This document shows, one piece after another, positions 31,959 to 39,869 of a stretch of 43,312 nt of DNA. The stretch spans positions 1 to 43,312 of the forward strand of contig UQPP01000017.1 in NCBI GenBank assembly GCA_900543025.1, given 5' to 3'. A program made the position numbers and the translations under genes. The notes under the pieces were generated by a model. That model worked only from the letters and a program-made list of their open reading frames with translations, searched no databases and was not told the DNA's origin. Within the stretch, counting starts at the first letter, position 1. Every line of letters begins with the position of its first letter. The stretch is from an uncultured Collinsella sp. (GTDB lineage: Bacteria > Actinomycetota > Coriobacteriia > Coriobacteriales > Coriobacteriaceae).

Positions 31959-32474
31959 CTATACGCGCGAGGGGTCGCCCGAGCCTACAACACAACCGCG
32001 GCGCAGCTCTTCGGCTAGCTCGCTGGTCGTGCGGCGACTGGAAACGAGGTCCTGGATCCAGGCATAGTATTGATTGTCTTTGGGCTCGGGGCCATCGGAC
32101 AGCACGACCGGAGTGCCGGCGAACCTTAAGACGGACAACGCAAAGATAAGGCTGGTGCGTTTGTTGCCGTCCTCAAAGATGTGGTCCTTGACCATGTGCT
32201 CGGCCACGTAGGCGACCTGGTCAAAGATGTCTGCGAAGCGATCGGCCGGCGATTGGCCGAATATCGTACAGAATGAACCTGCAAGTACGGACTCGACGCG
32301 TCCAAGCTCAAGTGCGGCACGGTCGCCCGCGGCGTCGGTCGTATAGCAGCGCCCGACGGTCATCAGCGTGCTGTGTAGACGCATCACGGCCGCGGCCATA
32401 GCTTCGAGCGAACCGGCATCGTCGAGCACGAGCGGTGCGAACGGATGTGCCCGGCGCGGCGCGACCGTCGTCAT
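31959..32474 (-). CDS. Fic/Doc family toxin-like protein
   Basis: Fic enzymes transfer AMP (or, in Doc, phosphate) to target proteins. The 171-residue protein has the active-site loop HIFEDGNKRTS at about residues 117-127, the Doc-type form H-x-F-x-D-G-N-K-R-T with the catalytic His and an Asp replacing the second-turn residue of classic Fic. The start at 32474 overlaps the upstream ORF stop in ATGA. The frame is open to 32618, but that part is out of register with its neighbour and has no domain character. No inhibitory S/TxxxE(G/N) helix was clear. The upstream coupled ORF may supply the antitoxin. Confidence 0.8.
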   Translation of the reverse strand: MTTVAPRRAHPFAPLVLDDAGSLEAMAAAVMRLHSTLMTVGRCYTTDAAGDRAALELGRVESVLAGSFCTIFGQSPADRFADIFDQVAYVAEHMVKDHIFEDGNKRTSLIFALSVLRFAGTPVVLSDGPEPKDNQYYAWIQDLVSSRRTTSELAEELRRGCVVGSGDPSRV

Positions 32475-32656
32475 GAGTTCTCCAAGAGCCTGAGCGCGTT
32501 GGGCATGCCCGCAATGGTTAGCCGAACAGCTTCGTCGATTAACGTGGCGCCGTCGCGCAAAATCAGTGATGCTGAATTTGCCACGTGCGCAGTTGAATGA
32601 TCTTCTTGAGCAACGCAATCAGCGCCGTCATCTTGTTGAACATTGCTCCAAAGCAT
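32471..32656 (-). CDS. Small antitoxin-like ORF coupled to the Fic gene
   Basis: The 61-residue peptide starts MLWSNVQQDDGADCVAQE with AAAGGAGG 6 bases before the ATG and ends TIAGMPNALRLLENS at ATGA over the Fic start. The first 12 residues and the leader DNA match the ORF at 36271-36549 (MFWSYVQLDDG), but the rest differs, so it looks like a fused or decayed copy. The C-terminal helix (LIDEAVRLTIAGMPNALRLL) could be the toxin-binding part. The antitoxin role is inferred from position only. Confidence 0.5.
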   Translation of the reverse strand: MLWSNVQQDDGADCVAQEDHSTAHVANSASLILRDGATLIDEAVRLTIAGMPNALRLLENS

Positions 32657-32667
32657 GTCTGCCTCCT

Positions 32668-33357
32668 TTATAGCTCTATGGATGGAATAGCCCGCGAGTC
32701 GTACTCCAGGGCAACCGGTTTCCAGACGAGGTCTTCGATGGCGCAGTTTAGGGCATTTGCAAGCGCCAATGCCGAGGAGACCGAGGCGCGGCGTAGGTCG
32801 AGCTGGTTTTGCTCGTAGAGTTGTATAGCGCGAAGTTTAACCCCCGATTGGGCGGCGAGCTGTTTTTGCGTTAGGCCGGCCGCCTTTCGTGCCGCTTTGA
32901 GGCCCTTTTTGTCTGCCTGGGCATCGTTCCATTTATCAATGACAATCTGGGCGAATTTGTCTTCGGAGGCCTCGTGAAGCGGATGGTACGAGCCGATGAT
33001 CCAATCGAGCGGGGCGACTTCGAGTAGCTCATTAAAGCCCAAGCTGCTCATCCATTGCGCATAGGCCAAAACCCAGCCCGCCCAATACTGAGGCGAACGG
33101 TCGAACGGATAGGTCTCCCTGCATTCGACGGGGGTCAGTTCCGCATGGGCGATAATATCGCGCGCGAGCTCGTCGCCCGCCATGCCGCAGACGACGCGAG
33201 GCGTACCGCGCTCAAACTGTTTCATCTCAAAAGCGTTCGACAAGATCGCCGTCAGCTCGGCCGGATTCAAACCTTGGTCACAGAGGGCAAAATCGACCGC
33301 CTCGCCCAGCGTTCTCATGGCATCCTCGAGATACATCTCACTGTAGGCGTGGGTCAT
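32668..33357 (-). CDS. HTH (XRE-type) domain protein
   Basis: The 229-residue protein has an N-terminal helical region of unknown type (ALCDQGLNPAELTAILSNAF, about 25-45) and an aromatic middle (RSPQYWAGWVLAYAQWMSS). The C-terminal XRE-type helix-turn-helix reads LKAARKAAGLTQKQLAAQSG, VKLRAIQLYEQNQLDLRRAS, at about residues 155-200. It stands 11 bases before the antitoxin-like ORF, making an HTH - small ORF - Fic transcription unit. It is the probable autoregulator or a second antitoxin component. The ATG at 33357 was taken; an in-frame GTG one codon earlier is equally possible. Confidence 0.75.
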   Translation of the reverse strand: MTHAYSEMYLEDAMRTLGEAVDFALCDQGLNPAELTAILSNAFEMKQFERGTPRVVCGMAGDELARDIIAHAELTPVECRETYPFDRSPQYWAGWVLAYAQWMSSLGFNELLEVAPLDWIIGSYHPLHEASEDKFAQIVIDKWNDAQADKKGLKAARKAAGLTQKQLAAQSGVKLRAIQLYEQNQLDLRRASVSSALALANALNCAIEDLVWKPVALEYDSRAIPSIEL

Positions 33358-33464
33358 CACCCGTCATCCCCTCTCGAATGATATTGACGATACGGATTCC
33401 CTCAAATGGGTTTTCGGCAAGTGGCTCCCGATATTCAATACTGGCTTTTAAGACTCTCCGAGTT

Positions 33465-33589
33465 CGGAAGTATGCGGCAAAATCCAGACTTATTGACCAC
33501 GCTGGAGCACACCAACGCCTCTGCCTGCGGTTTCTTTGCGCGAAAAGGCCGGTGTGGTCGGGGTTTCCGGAATTTGCCGCATACTTCCG
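33465..33589. repeat. Inverted-repeat element E3 (CTGCGGTTT core)
   Basis: Perfect 17-bp arms CGGAAGTATGCGGCAAA and reverse complement; inner GACCAC / GTGGTC also pair. Core CCTGCGGTTT at 33524-33533. Non-coding on both strands. Confidence 0.75.
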
Positions 33590-33600
33590 TTTTGAGAATT

Positions 33601-33724
33601 CGGAAGTGCGGGGAAAGACCGAGTTCCGCTAACCAGACCCCGGTTATACCCTTTCGTGACCTGCGGTTTTGACGCCAAAACTTGGTTTGTGCTCGGCTGG
33701 TTGCGATTTTTCCCCGCACTTCCG
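33601..33724. repeat. Inverted-repeat element E4 (CTGCGGTTTT core)
   Basis: Perfect 16-bp arms CGGAAGTGCGGGGAAA and reverse complement (33709-33724). Core ACCTGCGGTTTT at 33659-33670, the same distance from the left arm as in E3. It starts 11 bases after E3. The arm sequence resembles E3 (CGGAAGT) but not E1/E2. Confidence 0.75.
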
Positions 33725-33839
33725 GAAATGGGCGTTATGGCTGTGTTGTGCACGGCAAGAAAAGCGCCGAGAAAAGGGCAATCAAGCGGCAGCCGGTAGT
33801 CTTGGGAAGCGTTATGGGTATTGCGGTGGCTGTAAGCCT

Positions 33840-34370
33840 TTACCGGATGAGGTCTGCCGGGCACAACTCGCCCTTGGGGATCTTCGAAAGTCGCTTGTAT
33901 TCCCTGGCGGCTGCCGTAAGCGAATCGGCATCCCAATAACTTTTGAGGAAACCTTCCCTCTTTACCTCGTGCATGTCGAGCTCCTGTTTGCAGAAGTCGC
34001 TCGGTTTCATGCGTCCGCCGTGCCAGCGTCTCCACGAGCCCTCTCGAATAATGGCCAGCACCTCTATCTCGGGATGGGTCACGTCGCTAACCACCGGGAA
34101 GCGGCCGGCGTACAGGTTGCCGAGTTTGAAGCGTTCTTTCCTCGAGTCCAGCACCCTGACGATGCAGACTGGCCAGTCATAGTCTAAGTTGAGGTAGTTA
34201 TCTTGGATATCGGAGGCTTTGCGCAGGCGGGTGACGTCCACGACGTCGACCTCTGAAAAGACGAGCGCATCCGCCTCGAGGAGAATGTCCACGGCCACCT
34301 GTTCCGCTGTTCCCTCGCAGGAGATGATCGGATGATATCCCGCAAAGCGAAAACCGTTATCACCGCTCAT
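33840..34370 (-). CDS. RloB/TOPRIM-like protein partnering the ATPase
   Basis: The 176-residue product reads HPIISCEGTAEQVAVDILLE near the start, the Glu-Gly pattern seen at the start of TOPRIM-like nucleases. WPVCIVRVLDSRKERFKLG is a possible second metal site, and THPEIEVLAIIREGSWRRWH follows, as in RloB/AbiLii proteins. The start overlaps the ATPase end by 11 bp, so the two are coupled. ATPase plus TOPRIM-like pairs (AbiL, PARIS, RloA-RloB types) act in phage defence. The match is by motif only; no phage gene is near. A GC-poorer flank with E3/E4 follows it. Confidence 0.55.
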   Translation of the reverse strand: MSGDNGFRFAGYHPIISCEGTAEQVAVDILLEADALVFSEVDVVDVTRLRKASDIQDNYLNLDYDWPVCIVRVLDSRKERFKLGNLYAGRFPVVSDVTHPEIEVLAIIREGSWRRWHGGRMKPSDFCKQELDMHEVKREGFLKSYWDADSLTAAAREYKRLSKIPKGELCPADLIR

Positions 34371-35535
34371 CGGACACCTCCTCTGCGACGAGCTCTTTAA
34401 GCGCGCGCACGTCGGCGTAGCGCGGAGCGGTCCCCTTCACAAAGTTCGAGGCGAATACCTCCGATTTCTTGTTCTCGATGCGTTTCACGCGGTCGGCGTA
34501 CTTCACCACGCGCGCACCGCTGTTGCGTCGGGCGAGAAAGAACACGTTGTCCTTGCGGTGCACGTGATCGAGGAGCTGCGGGTAGTGAGTCGTGAAAACC
34601 AGCGTCGCGCCGTTGGGGTTGGTCCCGTGGGCGGCAAACAGATCAAGCACGACGTTAACCAGTTGGCGGTTAAGGTGGTTCTCCACCTCGTCGACTAAAA
34701 GGTAGCCGCCGGAGCGCAGGACCCTCATTGCGCGCTGCACCAGCCCTAGGCCACGTACAGTGCCGGAGGAGAGCACCTCGGTGAGCCCCCGCTCGGAGAT
34801 CGTGATGGGCTCGCGACCTGTAAACGTCAGTACGAAGGCTCGACCGGAGTCCCGGACCTCGAGGTGCTCGATGCCAGAGTCGAAAACACGAAGCACGTCG
34901 TCGAGACCGTTGAATTGCTCAGTGAGGCGGAAGCCACCGTCGCGCAATGCTGTCGCTCGGATGCGATGGCCGAAGTCCTTGGCGAGCACAGCGGCTGCGA
35001 CGGAAACGTCAGGCGGCGTAAGCGCCGCCCAAGAGTCCGGCATCCGAGCACGGTCGCACAGCGGGGACGCGAGTTTCTCGATTTCGGCCCAAGATGCCAG
35101 AGTCGAGCGCTTGAGGGCCTTGGCCGGCAGCGAAGAAATCACCTCATCGGAGAACGTCAGCTCGGGACCGTCGTCGCCTCCTTCGACAGTCTGCAGCACC
35201 GACTCGAGCAAGTAAAGACGATCTGCGTGCCATATGACGCACTTGAGCTTGGACGGGCCGTCGAACGCGGCGGGGAACGTTGATGGGAGTCCGCCACCGC
35301 GCGCCGGAGAGCCGTCAACAATGCGGCAGGCGAGTTCCAGCAGGTTCAGTGCTGTCGTCTTGCCCGTAGCGTTAATGCCCGCCAGCGCGACGACGCTATT
35401 CACGTAGAGATGGTCCGCCAGTTCGAAAGCCGACTCATCGGAGGCCGTCACCCGGTCGGAGGCGAACAGGTCGATTTCGAATAACCCGTCTTCGAACATC
35501 GTGAGATGGTCGAAGCAAACCTTTAACAACTTCAT
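34360..35535 (-). CDS. AAA ATPase of OLD/RloA/AbiLi type
   Basis: The 391-residue ABC-like ATPase has Walker A GINATGKTT (residues 53-61), a long insertion of about 200 residues, a signature-like SGTVRGLGLV and Walker B YLLVDEVENHLN, followed by TLVFTTHYPQLLDHV. This 'DEVENHLN...TTHYP' pattern is typical of AAA_21/AAA_15 ATPases in the OLD and AbiLi/RloA families. It is the likely sensor or motor for the downstream TOPRIM-like protein. The start is at 35535 after CTTTCGAATA... with weak AAGGC. A -10-like TATACT lies upstream at 35576-35581. Confidence 0.75.
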   Translation of the reverse strand: MKLLKVCFDHLTMFEDGLFEIDLFASDRVTASDESAFELADHLYVNSVVALAGINATGKTTALNLLELACRIVDGSPARGGGLPSTFPAAFDGPSKLKCVIWHADRLYLLESVLQTVEGGDDGPELTFSDEVISSLPAKALKRSTLASWAEIEKLASPLCDRARMPDSWAALTPPDVSVAAAVLAKDFGHRIRATALRDGGFRLTEQFNGLDDVLRVFDSGIEHLEVRDSGRAFVLTFTGREPITISERGLTEVLSSGTVRGLGLVQRAMRVLRSGGYLLVDEVENHLNRQLVNVVLDLFAAHGTNPNGATLVFTTHYPQLLDHVHRKDNVFFLARRNSGARVVKYADRVKRIENKKSEVFASNFVKGTAPRYADVRALKELVAEEVSDER

Positions 35536-35575
35536 CTCAAGCCTTTCGAATACTTGAAACAGAATTTATGGCTCA

Positions 35576-35581
35576 AGTATA
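35576..35581 (-). promoter_or_regulatory. Possible -10 box of the ATPase gene
   Basis: TATACT on the minus strand, 40 bases before the ATG at 35535. No good -35 was found at 17 bases, so this is weak. Confidence 0.3.
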
Positions 35582-35694
35582 GCACATGAAGGATATCGCG
35601 AATTAAGCTTGCCGCTAGGCAGAAAAGGCTTATCCGCATTGCCGACCTCGTCGATATGCAGGTTCAAATGATTAGACATTTGATTCAAATCGTA

Positions 35695-35721
35695 CAAAAA
35701 TGGCGAGGTACGTACCTCGCC
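35695..35721 (-). terminator. Rho-independent terminator
   Basis: The perfect 20-bp palindrome GGCGAGGTACGTACCTCGCC is followed on the minus strand by ATTTTTG. It ends the MNT/RelB-like unit. Confidence 0.75.
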
Positions 35722-35767
35722 GATCTGGCACCTCTAAGACGATCCTCTCTTCGGTGGTTGAACTCTC

Positions 35768-35956
35768 TCACACTTCAGGAGCTTTTAGAGTTGCATCGAT
35801 AAGATCGGCGCCGTTGTCGAAGCGATCGAACTCCCCCGTCGCTAAGAACGCATCGCCTTCGCGAATGGCCTGGAGGGTCACCGAGTTGGGTTCTTTGGAA
35901 GGGAAAGGCCGCGGGCCGGTATTCGCAAGCTCCTCCTCCTGCTTACAGCGCTTCAT
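35768..35956 (-). CDS. Small RelB-like protein coupled to the MNT gene
   Basis: The 62-residue product starts MKRCKQEEELANTGPRPF and continues SVTLQAIREGDAFLATGEF, DNGADLIDATLKAPEV. The second half resembles the C-terminal tail of RelB/DinJ antitoxins (the 'T..AI.EG' helix). The N-terminal ribbon-helix-helix of RelB is absent, so it may be truncated. It overlaps the nucleotidyltransferase gene by 14 bp, with GAGGTG upstream. No RelE toxin follows. The terminator at 35695 ends the unit. Identification is tentative. Confidence 0.45.
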   Translation of the reverse strand: MKRCKQEEELANTGPRPFPSKEPNSVTLQAIREGDAFLATGEFDRFDNGADLIDATLKAPEV

Positions 35957-36242
35957 AGACACGCACCTCATCCTGCTCGATGCTTTTGCGGAAGGCCGGG
36001 CGCATGTGCTCTGGTGGGTTGGTGACGACATCGACCTTTCGCCCAAGTTCCATCTCGAGCTCATAGGAGAGTTCGTAAAGCGTGCCGAACGTCATGGTGT
36101 TGCCGCAAACTAGGCGCAAGTCAATATCGCTATCGGGCGTTTGCTCGCCTCGGGCAAACGAGCCAAATAAATATGCTTCGCTGACGTCGTATTGAGTCAG
36201 CACGCGGGAGACGGCAGTGGATATGTCGGTAGTCGAAATCAT
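35943..36242 (-). CDS. MNT-type nucleotidyltransferase
   Basis: The 99-residue minimal nucleotidyltransferase has the motif LFGSFARGEQTPDSDIDLRL (G-S with D-x-D, about residues 26-45) plus a helical tail (ELEMELGRKVDVVTNPP). In HEPN-MNT pairs the MNT protein is the antitoxin that AMPylates a HEPN toxin. Here no HEPN gene is adjacent; the partner slot holds the RelB-like ORF instead. It may be a solitary antitoxin left after toxin loss, or act on the HEPN-like protein at 38411. The gap to the next upstream gene is 28 bases. Confidence 0.75.
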   Translation of the reverse strand: MISTTDISTAVSRVLTQYDVSEAYLFGSFARGEQTPDSDIDLRLVCGNTMTFGTLYELSYELEMELGRKVDVVTNPPEHMRPAFRKSIEQDEVRVYEAL

Positions 36243-36270
36243 GGGTTATTTGCCGTTCAACAGTAGAACG

Positions 36271-36549
36271 TCAGAGGGCCAGCGCCGAAACCGCCGGTCC
36301 GGCTTTTTGGCGTTCGGCGAGCTCGAAGATAAACGGGGCGTTTGATCTAACAAATTCTGTCAAGAAATTGAGGTCATCAGCAGTAAATCCTTCGACGTTG
36401 AACCATTTGACCGCAGGCAAGAAGCATTCCGCATGGTCAAAGCCAAAGTCAACCGGGCGCTCGACGGCTACGCGAACGGTTCCGTCTTCTCTTGTCTCTG
36501 AGTAGGCAAACTGGGTGCCATCATCAAGCTGTACATAGCTCCAAAACAT
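36271..36549 (-). CDS. Small hypothetical protein
   Basis: The 92-residue product starts MFWSYVQLDDGTQFAYSET with AAGGAGG 4 bases before the ATG. It is acidic, with VAVERPVDFGFDHAECFLPA then a helix-rich tail (LNFLTEFVRSNAPFIFELAERQ). The first residues and the leader match those of the ORF at 32471-32656. A small acidic protein upstream of MNT/RelB-like genes suggests an antitoxin or regulator. Family not recognised. The open frame to 36603 is not supported by a start signal. Confidence 0.6.
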   Translation of the reverse strand: MFWSYVQLDDGTQFAYSETREDGTVRVAVERPVDFGFDHAECFLPAVKWFNVEGFTADDLNFLTEFVRSNAPFIFELAERQKAGPAVSALAL

Positions 36550-36603
36550 GACTACCTCCTTAGTGTTTGCATTTGAGTATAAAGAACGGAGTGGATTTAG
36601 CAC

Positions 36604-36903
36604 GAGGTGAATTGAATTAATCCAATAAGACCCGAACCCTGCCGGCTGACTGCGTAGGCTGTCTCAATCGTCAGTGCCCATATGTCTACGAAAAAAAGCC
36701 TGAGCCAAAGAATAGATAGGGGCTACGCCCCGATTCATTTATTAAACGAACAACGCTGCTCGCGATGTCATCTCTTGGCTTTCATTTAACCGCCTCTCAC
36801 CAATTCCTTTTGTATAAGTATAGAACATATGTTTGCGTATTGCCACAAGCGAAAGTCCTTGTTACGGAAACGCATATGGCTGCACGTTAGACATTGCATG
36901 CAT
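36604..36903. other. Intergenic, nothing assigned
   Basis: AT-rich sequence of 300 bp with a small GGGGC-TAC-GCCCC hairpin near 36720. Short frames on the plus strand have no ribosome binding site. Confidence 0.4.
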
Positions 36904-36938
36904 GAAAAAAAGCAACGCTCTCTTGACGAAAGCGTTGC
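36904..36938 (-). terminator. Rho-independent terminator of the LPxTG gene
   Basis: Minus-strand stem GCAACGCT / AGCGTTGC followed by seven T (seen as AAAAAAA on the plus strand). Confidence 0.75.
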
Positions 36939-36990
36939 CCTTAAAGCTCCTACAGAGCTCTTGTATCGCAGTCAAGTGCGTCGTACCGCA

Positions 36991-38085
36991 TCAGCAGCGA
37001 AATGCGGCGCCCAGAAGCACTGTTCCCAGCAGGAATAGCGTTAAGAAGGCAGTTATCCAGTAGCTGTCGCCGGTCTTGGGAAGCGCCGGTGTTGTTACCA
37101 TAGTGGATTTTGGCTTGGTCGTCTTGGTGACTGTCGCCTTGGTGACCGTTGTCTTGGGCGACGTAGGTGCGGGTTTCACCGCAGGGTCCGTCGCCGGTCC
37201 CGCACCGAGTTGCCCCGCAGCAGGGTCGGCGCCACCAGTAGGCTCGCCCGTGCCATCCCCCGGCACCTTGCCGCCGGGTGTATCGGTCTCCCCTGCCGGG
37301 CCTACGGCGCCATCGGGCTCGATCATCACATGCGTGGCCACGGCCCCGTCAGCATCCACCACGCCGGCAGCACCAAAGACTCCACCTGCGGGCGTCACAA
37401 AGTGCGCGGCCACGAGTGACCCGCGATCGCAGGCAACGCCGGCATCCGTACCGGTCGCATCCAGCCAGGACGCATCCACGACAAGTGTCTCGCTCGCCGT
37501 GTCTGCCCCAAATCCCTCGTCGAGCAAGCGCACGCCATAAAAGCGTAAGCTCGCATCAGATCCCGCGCCCGCGGCAACAACGCGCCCTCCGCCACGTACT
37601 GTCAAGCTGCCTGCAGCAATGCCGGCAACAGTCTGGTCAAGAACACCTGCTCCGTCGGCCCTGGCATCGACCGTGCAGCCGTCCACCACCAACGCCTGGG
37701 ACACATGGATCCCGCATTGCGAACCCGTCGCCGTGAGCGAGCCGGAGCCGCGAAGCGTAAGGTTTCCCCACACCTCCATGCCGCTCATGGAAATATCCGC
37801 ATCGGGCGCATGCGTCTCGACCATGGAGTTTTGCCCCACAAGCGTCACCACCAGGTCGCCGTCGGCGCCGATGGCCTCGCCCACATAGCCGGTTAACTCA
37901 AGATGATCGGCATCAGTCCAAGCCCATCCGGGACCCGACACGCCCGGCTCGTAGTACGTATCGCCCGCAATGAACAGGCTGTCTGCGCCCACGGCATAAG
38001 AAGGCCCGCCCAGCAAAACGCAAAGGCAGGCCATTACGGTAAACAGGATGTAGTGTCGGCTAGTGTGGAACGCGGCAGCAAACAT
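36991..38085 (-). CDS. LPxTG cell-wall-anchored surface protein
   Basis: The product has 364 residues. The start at 38085 is set by GGAG 6 bases before the ATG. An upstream TTG has no such signal. The signal peptide (SRHYILFTVMACLCVLLGG, cleavage probably after SYAVGA) is followed by a beta-rich region of stacked Gly-rich turns (VWGNLTLRGSGSLTATGSQC, VRGGGRVVAAGAGSDAS), which suggests a beta-helix or carbohydrate-binding fold. A Thr/Pro/Lys linker (TTVTKATVTKTTKPKST) leads to the sorting signal LPKTGDS, a hydrophobic helix and a short tail. It would be displayed by a class A sortase not present in this window. Confidence 0.8.
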   Translation of the reverse strand: MFAAAFHTSRHYILFTVMACLCVLLGGPSYAVGADSLFIAGDTYYEPGVSGPGWAWTDADHLELTGYVGEAIGADGDLVVTLVGQNSMVETHAPDADISMSGMEVWGNLTLRGSGSLTATGSQCGIHVSQALVVDGCTVDARADGAGVLDQTVAGIAAGSLTVRGGGRVVAAGAGSDASLRFYGVRLLDEGFGADTASETLVVDASWLDATGTDAGVACDRGSLVAAHFVTPAGGVFGAAGVVDADGAVATHVMIEPDGAVGPAGETDTPGGKVPGDGTGEPTGGADPAAGQLGAGPATDPAVKPAPTSPKTTVTKATVTKTTKPKSTMVTTPALPKTGDSYWITAFLTLFLLGTVLLGAAFRC

Positions 38086-38410
38086 AACCGCTCCGATCTT
38101 CGCTAGAGCCAATGGAAACTGCGCCAGAAAACAACCTGGTAACAGCAGTTATTAGTGTAGCGAGATCAAGGCACGGGCAAGCTAAAAGCCTGTAATCAAT
38201 TGACAAAAATAGGTGTAAATCGTTTTGCCAGTCGGTGAAAGGAGGGAGCGTCTGACGCTTGTTAAGCGCAAGCAATAATTCTAAGTCCATATCAAGGCTG
38301 TTTATCGAATCAAATATTACGAGAAAAACAGGGCTGGTCTGGGTACTTCGGGACAGAACATGCGTACGTGAAACTAAATAGACTTACTCCGAGAGCCAAC
38401 TGGGCACGTT
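38086..38410. other. Intergenic, promoter region of the LPxTG gene
   Basis: About 325 bp, AT-richer than the core. On the minus strand TTGCCC, 17 bases and CACTAA lie near 38150-38180 and might be the promoter. No gene was accepted. Confidence 0.3.
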
Positions 38411-39508
38411 TTATGAGCCGGCTTCATCTTCGCCGCACAAAACGATTTCTTGCTTAAAATTAGCAGTCGCTTGAAAGGCTAGCTTAACATCGTTTAGCGA
38501 GTGTCCAATCTCGCCTCTATGCACGATTCTGTTTCTGACTTTTTTGCAATTATTTGTCCAGTAAGAATAGGCATCACTGTTATTGAGAACGTAACCAAGG
38601 ACCTGAAGCGCCACATTGTCTAATAGTGTTTCAATATTCGAGTGATCAATCACGCGAGCATAAGGGCATCGCCGAGGCCTTCCTGACGGTGAAGTCAGTT
38701 TTGCAATTCCTTTATCTGAGCACTTCTCTTTTAAATAACGTGCGGCAAATAACTCAAAAGAGGATTCGATCAGGACAATTGCAGTATCGAAAGAGGAGTT
38801 ATTATATGCAAGTGTTTTTGCTTCCAGCAGTAACTGGTCTTCAACCGAAATACTCTTTCCCTCATAAATAAAGTCCTCGATATTTATGTTATCAGGGCAG
38901 ATGAAGTATGGCTCAGATTCATCTCTTACTGGAAATACAATGTTGTTACAAGTAGAAGTTAATTGAGGACAGTCATCCAGCTTTGCGAATGGATTATCGA
39001 GAGCAGCGTAGATTCGATGCCCTGGCGAGGAAAACCTATCAAAGGGTTTTAAGACGTTAGAACTCGTTAGATACCTTAATACCAAAATGTAGTTTGATAC
39101 GACATTGGTCGCAAAGCTAATGTATGCATTGACGTTCTTGTTCACCTCCTCCTTATTCATGACATTGCTTTCAAATAAAACACGAGCAAAAACGAAGCCA
39201 GAACCTTGCGCATAATAGTCGAGCGATAGCAACTTATCGTTCCGAAAGCAAACCTCAAATTCGCCCATCCGTTTGTCGCCGTTTTTTGCTTTACTGCGAT
39301 ATCCTATTGTTCCGTTAGGAGAAAGCAATTCGGAAACATTTAAATTTTGAGTATTTCCAACAAAGTAATTCTTTGGCATGCTCAGCTTTGTCCCAAACGT
39401 TTGGTCCAGCTCGAGAAGATATTCCGTTCCGTTCAATAGTCCTCGATATTGAACGGAATCTCTAAGATCAAGATTTTGATCGATGATGCATGAAACCAGG
39501 ATCACCAT
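38411..39508 (-). CDS. Hypothetical protein with HEPN-like C-terminus
   Basis: The 365-residue protein is AT-rich relative to the core, a sign of transfer. AGGAAATAGAA stands before the ATG. The N-terminus (LLNGTEYLLELDQTFGTKL) and middle are of unknown type. The C-terminus carries KKVRNRIVHRGEIGHSLNDV, matching the R-x4-6-H RNase motif of HEPN domains, preceded by a helical bundle (VALQVLGYVLNNSDAYSYW). HEPN proteins are often RNA-cutting toxins or defence effectors. The MNT protein at 35943 could in principle be its partner, but they are 2.2 kb apart and not in one unit. Confidence 0.6.
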   Translation of the reverse strand: MVILVSCIIDQNLDLRDSVQYRGLLNGTEYLLELDQTFGTKLSMPKNYFVGNTQNLNVSELLSPNGTIGYRSKAKNGDKRMGEFEVCFRNDKLLSLDYYAQGSGFVFARVLFESNVMNKEEVNKNVNAYISFATNVVSNYILVLRYLTSSNVLKPFDRFSSPGHRIYAALDNPFAKLDDCPQLTSTCNNIVFPVRDESEPYFICPDNINIEDFIYEGKSISVEDQLLLEAKTLAYNNSSFDTAIVLIESSFELFAARYLKEKCSDKGIAKLTSPSGRPRRCPYARVIDHSNIETLLDNVALQVLGYVLNNSDAYSYWTNNCKKVRNRIVHRGEIGHSLNDVKLAFQATANFKQEIVLCGEDEAGS

Positions 39509-39750
39509 TTCTATTTCCTATTCTTAAAATGGAGTTTCCGATGTGAAGCATATGCCTGATTAATGGGCAGTGAATTGCAATTGAGTTCGATTTTTAGCCA
39601 ACTACAATTATCGATGATTGCTTGCACTGGTACCCGATTCATAATAATGACGGAGCCGAAATGGCCCTCGGATTACTGATTTTATCTTGATGCTTGTCTT
39701 ACGAATCTAATTTGCCCAATCCGCATGACCAATGGGCGTGATTTCGCAGT
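39509..39750. other. Intergenic, nothing assigned
   Basis: AT-rich 240-bp spacer between two minus-strand units; it probably holds the promoter of the HEPN-like gene, but no clear box pair was found. Confidence 0.3.
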
Positions 39751-39796
39751 AAAAAGCGGCCGCTTATAACTCAATCTTTCAGTTACAAGCGGCCGC
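39751..39796 (-). terminator. Rho-independent terminator of the deoxynucleotide-fold unit
   Basis: GCGGCCGCTTATAACT pairs with AGTTACAAGCGGCCGC (one wobble) across a 9-nt loop; five T follow on the minus strand. It lies 74 bases past the stop at 39870. Confidence 0.85.
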
Positions 39797-39869
39797 AAAT
39801 GCTTAGAAACTTCATCCAAGGAAATCAACCATCCAAAATCGCTTTAGGTTGCTATCGTTTGTAAAAAGA

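Noticed and set aside
33490..34035. Minus-strand ORF of 181 codons
   Set aside because: It covers elements E3/E4 and is out of frame with the TOPRIM-like gene; no start signal.
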